From the NCBI GenBank assembly GCA_046498285.1, contig JAWOBA010000061.1, positions 1 through 15,871 of the forward strand: DNA of 15,871 nt, given 5' to 3'. Position numbers and translations under genes: made by a program. Below the pieces are notes generated by a model that saw only the letters and a program-made list of their open reading frames with translations, ran no database searches and had not been told where the DNA came from. Source of the stretch: B33-G16 sp046498285. GTDB taxonomy: Bacteria; Desulfobacterota; DSM-4660; Desulfatiglandales; B25-G16. Shown piece by piece: positions 6,683 through 12,546 of the stretch; position 1 is the stretch's first letter; every line of letters starts with the position of its first letter.

Positions 6683-6933
6683 GAGACCTTTGCATAACCC
6701 CTCTTGATCTAAAGACAATGGGCTTTTCTTCAGTTCCAAGGCTCCCGGGCTGGTCTTTTCAGCAACGTATCCATGGGGGAGTTTTGCCCCCTCCGCATTG
6801 CCCCGATAAATCGGGGCCTGCGGGTTCCCCCACTGATACGCTACGAAAAGACAGCACCCTTCCACCAGTCACTTCAAAAAAATCCATCGTCTTTTTGGGG
6901 ATGGTGAAAATCGCCGGGTTTTTCAAAGGTCTC
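6683..6933 (-). mobile_element. Fold-back MITE-like element, subfamily A, module-containing form (A4)
   Basis: A 251-bp reverse-orientation copy from GAGACC to GGTCTC. It contains the inner module (6760-6851) bounded by CAGCA repeats at 6760-6764 and 6852-6856, but has none of the 16-bp GC-rich units at any of the three variable sites, making it the leanest module-bearing copy. It ends 40 bases before the kbl-type start codon. A perfect TATAAT (6938-6943) lies just outside its end, with no good -35. Confidence 0.8.
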
Positions 6934-6973
6934 AAATTATAATCTACGGGAAGGGTATCTTCGGAGGAGCAAT

Positions 6974-8203
6974 ATGTCACTGAAAGCGTTAGAAAAGGTC
7001 TTGAACCAAGGCATAAATGACCTAAAGAAAAGAGGAACATTTAAAGGCAGAGAGACATTGATCACAGGAATAAAGCCGGCCGAATATGGTAAGGGACCGC
7101 GCTATTATATTGAGGGGCAGGGGGACAAAGAGTTTCTGAAGATGAACGGAAACTCCTATCTGGGATTATCCTTGCATCAGGAGGTTATCGAGGCCGAAGA
7201 GGAGGGTGCCCGAAAATTCGGTGCTGGTCCCGGAGCTGTCCGTTTTATTAGTGGTACGTACCAGCCGCATGCGGAATTAGAAAAACGACTAGCAGCCTTC
7301 CATGGCAGAGAGGCAGCAATGATCTTCAGTTCTGCGTATTCGACCATTATGGGTATTGTAGTACCACTCATATCGAATGATACTATCGTTATCAGTGATG
7401 AACTAAATCATAACTGTATCATTAATGCAATCAGGCTATCCCGCCCAGCAGATAAAGCAGTGTATAAACATCTCAACATGATAGAGCTAGAGACCATGTT
7501 GAAAAATAATGTGGGCAAGGGCAAAAGAGCTGTTGTGCTTACTGATGGTATCTTCAGCATGAGGGGTGACTATGCACCGCTGCACAGGATAGTTGATATC
7601 TGTAAAACATATGATTCAAAATACGAAGAAGGTGTTATTACCGTTGTTGATGATTCGCACGGTGTTGGCGCATTCGGTAATACTGGAAGAGGGGTTGAAG
7701 AATATACGAATAGCAAAGCAGATATCCTGGTGTCAACATTAGGGAAGGCTTTAGGAGTCAATGGAGGATACGTTGTTTCAAATTCTATAATAATCAGTTA
7801 TCTGAGAGAAACAGCGCCATTTTATATCTATTCCAACCCGATCACTGCTTCCGAGGCATCAGCTTCGATGAAGGCCCTGGAAATTCTCGATAGTGAGAGG
7901 GGAGTAAAACTTTTAAAACATATGCGAAGCTTGACAAATCGGCTTGAAGAAGGACTGCAAGAATTAGGTTTTGAAATACTCTCGAGTGAACATCCTGTTG
8001 TTCCCTTGATGATCAGGGACACTCAAAAAACCACAGAACTCGTTACCTACTTATTTGCCAATGGCATTTTAGCAACTGGCCTCAATTATCCGGTGGTTCC
8101 CAAGGGTGATGAGGAAATACGGTTTCAGATAGCCGCTAATCATACTGAGAATGATATTGATTATGTTCTGGGTGTATTGAAAAAATATAACGAATCCCCT
8201 TAA
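6974..8203 (+). CDS. kbl: 2-amino-3-ketobutyrate CoA ligase (glycine C-acetyltransferase), PLP-dependent
   Basis: A 409-aa cytoplasmic alpha-oxoamine synthase, usual length for Kbl/BioF enzymes. The presumed PLP lysine is K258 in STLGKALG, DDSHGVG (226-232) carries the cofactor-binding Asp and His, and YLGLSLHQEV (62-71) and RFISGTYQPHAELE (90-103) are family motifs. Kbl cleaves 2-amino-3-ketobutyrate with CoA to glycine and acetyl-CoA. Sequence alone does not exclude an 8-amino-7-oxononanoate synthase or another acyl-CoA specificity, but threonine dehydrogenase is encoded about 1.2 kb downstream on the same strand, which favours Kbl. GGAGGAG precedes the ATG by 5 bases. The promoter is not obvious: the upstream 40 bases adjoin a fold-back element. 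Confidence 0.82.
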   Translation: MSLKALEKVLNQGINDLKKRGTFKGRETLITGIKPAEYGKGPRYYIEGQGDKEFLKMNGNSYLGLSLHQEVIEAEEEGARKFGAGPGAVRFISGTYQPHAELEKRLAAFHGREAAMIFSSAYSTIMGIVVPLISNDTIVISDELNHNCIINAIRLSRPADKAVYKHLNMIELETMLKNNVGKGKRAVVLTDGIFSMRGDYAPLHRIVDICKTYDSKYEEGVITVVDDSHGVGAFGNTGRGVEEYTNSKADILVSTLGKALGVNGGYVVSNSIIISYLRETAPFYIYSNPITASEASASMKALEILDSERGVKLLKHMRSLTNRLEEGLQELGFEILSSEHPVVPLMIRDTQKTTELVTYLFANGILATGLNYPVVPKGDEEIRFQIAANHTENDIDYVLGVLKKYNESP

Positions 8204-8229
8204 GTATTATACACTTTAGACTATAATAC
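8204..8229 (+). terminator. AT-rich hairpin directly after the kbl stop
   Basis: GTATTATA (8204-8211) is perfectly complementary to TATAATAC (8222-8229) across a 10-base loop, starting at the first base after the stop codon. A T-rich tract (TTTTGTTTCTTTT) follows. It resembles a weak intrinsic terminator, although the stem has few G:C pairs. Confidence 0.4.
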
Positions 8230-8250
8230 ATGGTTTTGTTTCTTTTAATG

Positions 8251-8545
8251 AGAGCTTTGCGGAACTCATATTTTCCTAAAGAGGGTCGACACTTCTTCAG
8301 TTCCAGGGCTCCCGGGTTGGTCTTTTCAGCAATTTATCCATGGGGGAGTTTTGCCCTCTCCGAGCGGGAGGCTCTCCGAGCCGGAAGCCCTCCTCATTGC
8401 CCCGATAAATCGGGGCCCGCGGTTTCCCCCACTGATACGTTGCGAAAAGGCAGCACCCTTCTTCGAGCCGGAGGCCACCAGTCACCTCATAAAAGTATAC
8501 CCTCTCTATTCGAAGTAAAGAAAATGGTCAGGTTTGCAAAGCTCT
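8251..8545 (-). mobile_element. Fold-back MITE-like element, subfamily B, long form (B2)
   Basis: A 295-bp reverse-orientation copy with termini AGAGCTTTGC / GCAAAGCTCT. Its arms carry the B-type stem core (GAGGGTCGAC ... TACCCTCTC). The inner module is present (8327-8450) with CAGCA direct repeats at 8327-8331 and 8451-8455. Two GC-rich units lie within the module and about one near the 3' variable site. It separates kbl from the lrp-tdh pair. No target-site duplication was found. 8546-8730 is AT-rich without a gene. Confidence 0.75.
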
Positions 8546-8730
8546 ATTGATGGTTTTCTGCTATTTCAATGTATATTCCCTCCTTTCTTGACCCTTCTCT
8601 TCATTGATAATCATCATTACTCATCAAATTATATAATTGATCACCCATACTTCTCTCATCAACTCAATAAAAATACCTTTAATCAGTACATTTCTATACA
8701 TTAAAAATACGAATATCGTAGAAATCATAA

Positions 8731-8787
8731 GAAAAAGTACTTGACAGGAGTAAAAGCACATTATATTTTACTATATAAGTATTTTTC
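8731..8787 (+). promoter_or_regulatory. Promoter overlapped by two nested dyads, upstream of lrp-tdh
   Basis: TTGACA (8741-8746, perfect -35) is followed by TATTTT (8764-8769, 17-base spacer) or TATATT (8762-8767, 15-base spacer). Two inverted repeats are almost co-centred on the promoter. The inner arms are AGTAAAA (8749-8755) and TTTTACT (8766-8772). The outer arms are AAAAGTACTT (8733-8742) and AAGTATTTTT (8777-8786), with one mismatch. This is a natural position for an Lrp-family operator, and the downstream gene encodes such a regulator. Autoregulation is inferred. Confidence 0.5.
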
Positions 8788-8913
8788 ACCAAAAATATTT
8801 AAAAAGGAAACCTTGAAATGAGGGATATTTGAAAATAGTGAGATTAAGATGCCTTATTTATGTTTTTCTAAAAAAAACTTTTTACGGATTAGTCCTTATG
8901 AGGGGATAAACAA

Positions 8914-9402
8914 ATGAAAGCGGTTAAGGAAAAGAGAAAATATAACCGATATCTTGATACATTAGATAAGGTTATAATACATGAATTACAGGACGATGGC
9001 CGCAGACCGTATAGCGAGATTGCAAGCAAACTAAAGGTCTCCGAAGGAACGGTACGAAAAAGGGTTAAAAAACTGGTGGAGATGGATGTGTTCAAGATTG
9101 CTGGGTTGATTGATCCTGGAAAATATGGCGAGCATCTGCTGGCGATTGTAGGGGTTCAATTGGGAAGTCAAAATTTGCTTGAAAATGCAAAAAAATTCTC
9201 CCAACTCAATGGAGTCCTATCAGTGGGAATTATTACCGGCAGATATGATTTAATATGCCTGGTTCTCTTTGATCCGCCCGACGGTCTGATCAATTTTTTC
9301 ACAGAGGAGGTTTCAAAAATTGAAGATGTAAAATCTACTGAAACCTTCATCATCTATAAGGCATTTAATTGGAAGGTAAGCCTGGCTAAAAAAGGAAAAT
9401 AA
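8914..9402 (+). CDS. Lrp/AsnC-family transcriptional regulator
   Basis: A 162-aa DNA-binding protein, typical length for Lrp/AsnC. Residues 13-60 form the winged helix-turn-helix (LDKVIIHELQDDGR, then SEIASKLKVSEGTVRKRVKKL). Residues 74-150 form the RAM ligand-binding/oligomerisation domain, including GIITGRYDLICLVLF (105-119). Family members bind amino acids as octamers or dimers of dimers. GAGGGG lies 8 bases before the ATG. Its stop codon is 4 bases before the tdh start, so the two are cotranscribed. A role as threonine- or glycine-responsive local regulator of tdh (and possibly kbl) is inferred from this arrangement. Confidence 0.88.
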   Translation: MKAVKEKRKYNRYLDTLDKVIIHELQDDGRRPYSEIASKLKVSEGTVRKRVKKLVEMDVFKIAGLIDPGKYGEHLLAIVGVQLGSQNLLENAKKFSQLNGVLSVGIITGRYDLICLVLFDPPDGLINFFTEEVSKIEDVKSTETFIIYKAFNWKVSLAKKGK

Positions 9403-9406
9403 GAAA

Positions 9407-10453
9407 TTGTCGATGAACCGCAAAATGAAAGCCATAGTGAAGGTAAAACCGGGGAAAGGGGCAGAAATGCGCTCGATTCCCATTCCAAAAATTGGTCCAA
9501 AGGATGTCTTGGTGCAGGTAAAAATGGTTTCTATTTGTGGTACGGATCTGCACATATATGCCTGGGACCAATGGGCCAGCAGCAGGATAAAGCTACCCAG
9601 GGTATTCGGGCACGAATTATCAGGTGAGGTCATAGCAGTGGGAGATGATGTCGCCTCCGTTCAGGTCGGTGCATTCGTTTCAGCAGAAACCCATATCCCC
9701 TGTGGTCATTGCATTCAATGCAGAACAGGAAATGCCCATGTGTGTAAAAACGTTAAAATACTGGGCGTTGATGTCGATGGATGTTTTGCGGAATATGTTG
9801 CTATCCCGGAAGGTAATGTTTGGAAGAATGATAAATCCCTCCCACTAGAACTAACCTCATTACAGGAACCCCTGGGAAATGCAACATATACTGTTTTGAC
9901 CGATGAGATTGTCGGGAAAACCGTTTTGGCCTCGGGCTGCGGACCCATTGGAGTTATGGCCATTGGGGTTGCCCGAGCCTGTGGAGCTTCAACGATTATC
10001 GGTGTTGACATAATAGATTACAGGCTGAACCTGGCAAAGAAGATGGGTGCTGATTTTGTGCTTAATGATAAAAAGGAAGATATTGTAGAAAAAACAATGA
10101 GTATAACAGATGGGGAGGGCGTTGATGTGCTTTTAGAGATGTCCGGAGTGCCTTCAACGATAAGGAAAGGATTCAAGGTTTTGAGGAATGCGGGCAGGGC
10201 CTCTCTTTTGGGCATACCTGTTTTGCCGATGGAAATTGACCTGAGCAGCGATATTATATTTAAGGGAGTCAAGGTCTATGGAATTACTGGCAGACGAATA
10301 TTTGATACGTGGTATCAGCTCAGCCGGCTATTAAAATCCCATAGACTTGATATCTCTCCTGTGATTACACATAGACTAAGATTTGAGGAATTCGAGAAAG
10401 GATTTGATCTCATGATGTCAGGGAATTGTGGAAAGATCATTCTTTTATTGTAA
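9407..10453 (+). CDS. tdh: L-threonine 3-dehydrogenase, zinc-dependent MDR family
   Basis: A 348-aa medium-chain dehydrogenase that oxidises L-threonine to 2-amino-3-ketobutyrate with NAD+. Catalytic zinc ligands are visible as C44 (CGTD), H69-E70 (GHE) and E155. The structural zinc site is C99/C102/C105/C113. The Rossmann GxGxxG variant GCGPIG is at 177-182, with D201 at the end of the second strand favouring NAD. The C-terminal segment (IFKGVKVYGITGRRIFDTWY, then SPVITHR) closely follows E. coli Tdh as I recall it. The start is uncertain: TTG 9407 has AGGA 10 bases upstream, while ATG 9413 and ATG 9425 (MKAIVK, where E. coli Tdh begins) lack a good ribosome site. Confidence 0.88.
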   Translation: MSMNRKMKAIVKVKPGKGAEMRSIPIPKIGPKDVLVQVKMVSICGTDLHIYAWDQWASSRIKLPRVFGHELSGEVIAVGDDVASVQVGAFVSAETHIPCGHCIQCRTGNAHVCKNVKILGVDVDGCFAEYVAIPEGNVWKNDKSLPLELTSLQEPLGNATYTVLTDEIVGKTVLASGCGPIGVMAIGVARACGASTIIGVDIIDYRLNLAKKMGADFVLNDKKEDIVEKTMSITDGEGVDVLLEMSGVPSTIRKGFKVLRNAGRASLLGIPVLPMEIDLSSDIIFKGVKVYGITGRRIFDTWYQLSRLLKSHRLDISPVITHRLRFEEFEKGFDLMMSGNCGKIILLL

Positions 10454-10643
10454 AACAAAAATTAACTACTCAGGTTGTCGGGTTAACCGTTCAACGTTCA
10501 CAGTTGAAATCCATGCAATGCCGCGTGGCTTGCGCGAAGAATTGGCTGATTTTTTCATTTGTTTCTTCAAATAAAAGTAGAGCTTTGCAAAACCTGACCA
10601 TTTTTTTTGAACCACGAAGGCCGGAAGGGGGATGTTTGGCCCC

Positions 10644-10681
10644 AGTGAAATGCTTCGCCTCACTGTGTGAATTTCACGGGG
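10644..10681. repeat. GTGAAAT/ATTTCAC dyad repeat (family C), complete copy
   Basis: AGTGAAAT and ATTTCAC flank a CGCC-containing loop and are followed by GGGG, matching the truncated copy at the start of the window. It sits inside the B3 element. Confidence 0.5.
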
Positions 10682-10740
10682 TAAATCCGTTGGGTTTATC
10701 TATTAGACAGGATTTACTGGATTGATTGGATTTATTTTTT

Positions 10741-10763
10741 CTCAGTTTCCGGAAGAAACTGAG
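10741..10763. other. Perfect 9-bp hairpin inside B3
   Basis: CTCAGTTTC (10741-10749) pairs with GAAACTGAG (10755-10763) around CGGAA. It is followed by AAAGGC rather than a T-run on the + strand. On the minus strand it is followed by AAAAAATAAATCC. No function assigned. Confidence 0.4.
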
Positions 10764-11052
10764 AAAGGCAATCAGCCAAAGGCGAATAGATCCGTCTGTG
10801 GAGGAGGGGGTGCTGTCTTTTCGCAACGTCTCAGTGGGGGAAACCCCGGGCCCCGATTTATCGGGGCAATGAGGAGGGCTTCCGGCTCGGAGAGCCTCCC
10901 GCTCGGAGAGGGCAAAACTCCCTCGTAGATAAATTGCTGAAAAGACCAACCCGGGAGCCCTGGAACTGAAGAAAAATCGCCTCTTTTTGGGAGAATATGA
11001 GTTTGCAAAGCTCTCAGAAGCAAATCCTTTAGACCCCTGATTCGATAGTATT

Positions 11053-11243
11053 GAGACCTTTGAAAAACCCGGCGATTTTTACCATCCCCAAAAAGACAAT
11101 GGACTTTTTTGAAGTGACTGGTGGAAGGGTGCTGAAAAGACCAACCCGGGAGCCTCGGCCTCCGGCCCGGAGGGCCTACGCCCCGGAGGGAACTGAAAAA
11201 AAGCCCATCGTCTTTAGATCAAGAGGGGTTATGCAAAGGTCTC
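11053..11243 (+). mobile_element. Fold-back MITE-like element, subfamily A, short form (A5)
   Basis: A 191-bp copy from GAGACC to GGTCTC, flanked exactly by AGTATT on both sides (11047-11052 and 11244-11249), the clearest target-site duplication in the window. The inner module is absent (TGCTG at 11130-11134). It has no units at the left variable site and two 16-bp units at the right. It lies between two convergently oriented gene groups (tdh and the fumarase genes), 38 bases after B3. Confidence 0.85.
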
Positions 11244-11397
11244 AGTATTTTATCTATGCAGCTCTGGCAAACTCATAAAAAGCTAATTTATGCCACAAGC
11301 TGCATCCTATAAACAACGAACTCGATGAAGTGAAGAAAAGTAAAAATAATCACTGATATCGATACATAATAATACAAACGCAACATGCAGATAAAAC

Positions 11398-11418
11398 GAC
11401 TTCATTGGAAGTCTTTTG
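11398..11418. terminator. Short hairpin with T-tracts on both strands
   Basis: GACTTC-ATTG-GAAGTC (11398-11413) is followed by TTTT on the + strand and by GTTTTATC on the minus strand. It lies about 130 bases beyond the stop of the fumarase beta gene and could end that operon. The rest of 11250-11543 is gene-free, with a GCCAAATTGGC palindrome and a CTCGC/GCGAG hairpin near 11490. Confidence 0.35.
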
Positions 11419-11543
11419 CAAGCGATTTTGTCCAATTTTGGAAAGTGATTGATGGAATCCTGAGCGTTTAAATCGCCAAATTGGCTGCCTTCCTCGCCTG
11501 AGCGAGAGGGATGGCGGGCAGGTTTGAGGCCTTTAGTGGGTAC

Positions 11544-12101
11544 TTACACCGAAGCATACCTCTTTATCCCTTCTTGATACAAATCATTTCCTTTTGTGTC
11601 GTTGATTACGGTTACCGGAAAATCCTCTACCTCTAATATTCGAATTGCTTCAGGTCCTAAATCTGGATAGGCAACGATTTCTGCCTTCTTAATTCTTTTT
11701 GCTATCAGGGCACCTGCTCCCCCAGTGGCACCAAAATAGACAGCCTTGAAAGTAATCATGGCGTCAATAACCGCCTGGGATCGGTTTCCTTTACCAATCA
11801 TGCCTTTTAATCCTAGCTCAATCAATTTTGGAGAATAGGGATCCATCCGATAACTGGTGGTGGGTCCGGCAGAGCCAATCGGTTTTCCGGGTTTTGCCGG
11901 CGTAGGCCCTACAAAATAAATTACCTGTCCTTTTATATCAACCGGAAGCTCTTCCCCTTGCTCGATAAGCCCAAAAAGCCTTTTATGTGCAGCATCTCTT
12001 CCAGTTAACAAAACCCCGTTTAATAATACCTTGTCTCCAATGTGTAATTTTTCTACATCTTCATTTGATAATGGAGTTTTTAGCCTTATCTGTTCGGTCA
12101 T
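11544..12101 (-). CDS. Class I fumarate hydratase, beta subunit (C-terminal domain)
   Basis: A 185-aa subunit of the oxygen-sensitive [4Fe-4S] fumarase (fumarate + water to malate), corresponding to the C-terminal half of single-chain FumA/FumB. TGRDAAHKR (residues 33-41), GPTPAKPGKPIGSAGPTTS (65-83), MIGKGN (101-106) and GATGGAGALIAK (124-135) are characteristic. Related tartrate dehydratase beta subunits share the fold, so fumarase is the likeliest but not the only option. The frame opens upstream to 12167, but that part is translated repeat. The ATG at 12101 has GGAGG 6 bases before it. The partner alpha gene is 445 bases upstream, separated by an inserted element. Confidence 0.88.
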   Translation of the reverse strand: MTEQIRLKTPLSNEDVEKLHIGDKVLLNGVLLTGRDAAHKRLFGLIEQGEELPVDIKGQVIYFVGPTPAKPGKPIGSAGPTTSYRMDPYSPKLIELGLKGMIGKGNRSQAVIDAMITFKAVYFGATGGAGALIAKRIKKAEIVAYPDLGPEAIRILEVEDFPVTVINDTKGNDLYQEGIKRYASV

Positions 12102-12122
12102 TTTGTCCTCCAGTATATAGTT

Positions 12123-12541
12123 GAAACTTGAAACTGAAAACTTGAAACTTGGATTGATACCATTCAATTATTTTGTACTTTTGATAAAAGCGTTAAGCTT
12201 TGGCCCTAATTCTTCGATGATTTTCTGGTATTCAGAGATCTCATTCTCTCCTATAATTTTCCGCCGGATGAGCTTACGCAACCATGTTTTTGTTTTTTCA
12301 AATGATCCTCGTGCATAACGATAAAAATTTTTTCTATCAGCTGGCGTAAAACGACCATATCCCTCCGAAAGATTCGATGAAATACTGTCAGAAGATCGTA
12401 TTATCTGATATCCAATCGTGTTTTGAGCCTTAACAGACCATCTATCAAAGGCATGCCAAATCAAATCAGAAAGATCTTCGGCTAATTTGTAAACATCTAA
12501 TTCATATACCTCTTTCATTATTCGACCCAGTTTCAAGTTTC
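12123..12541. mobile_element. Four-helix-bundle protein cassette bounded by 14-bp inverted repeats
   Basis: GAAACTTGAAACTG (12123-12136) and its exact reverse complement (12528-12541) bracket a single ORF. The left side carries an additional tandem AACTTGAAACTTGG (12139-12152). The right boundary is 5 bases past the alpha-subunit stop, and the left boundary abuts the beta-subunit ribosome site. The cassette is therefore placed precisely between two genes that normally adjoin. Mobility is inferred from structure; no transposase is present. Confidence 0.6.
12168..12518 (-). CDS. Four-helix bundle protein (23S rRNA intervening-sequence protein family)
   Basis: A 116-aa protein of the family first noticed in intervening sequences within 23S rRNA genes. 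Its biochemical role is unknown. VYKLAEDLSDLIW (9-21) is the usual first helix, RSSDSISSNLSEGYGR (41-56) is the central signature, and FYRYARGSFEKTKTWL (65-80) the third helix. Pentameric bundles are known for relatives. The frame runs up to 12578 inside the alpha-subunit gene, but the ATG at 12518 fits the family N-terminus. The ribosome site is weak (GGG 8 bases upstream). Here it lies between the fumarase subunit genes rather than in rRNA, inside inverted repeats. Confidence 0.85.
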   Translation of the reverse strand: MKEVYELDVYKLAEDLSDLIWHAFDRWSVKAQNTIGYQIIRSSDSISSNLSEGYGRFTPADRKNFYRYARGSFEKTKTWLRKLIRRKIIGENEISEYQKIIEELGPKLNAFIKSTK

Positions 12542-12546
12542 GAATA

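Larger units (their letters stand above)
10579..11014 (+). mobile_element. Composite fold-back element, subfamily B (B3), with foreign interior
   Basis: Termini AGAGCTTTGC (10579-10588) and GCAAAGCTCT (11005-11014) mark a B copy. The right half is canonical, with the inner module at 10811-10939 (TGCTG repeats at 10811-10815 and 10935-10939). The left inner arm is replaced by about 190 bases of unrelated sequence (about 10612-10805), including a family C dyad and a CTCAGTTTC/GAAACTGAG hairpin. It lies downstream of tdh. 10454-10578 has a TTCAAC/GTTGAA dyad and no gene. Confidence 0.7.

Noticed and set aside
6974..8203. 8-amino-7-oxononanoate synthase (bioF) for the PLP enzyme
   Set aside because: Same superfamily, but no biotin genes are nearby and threonine dehydrogenase is, so Kbl is favoured. 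Not excluded by sequence alone.
1931..11243. CRISPR array
   Set aside because: The repeats are 190-436 bp, kilobases apart, in both orientations and with genes between; there is no regular short repeat-spacer pattern.
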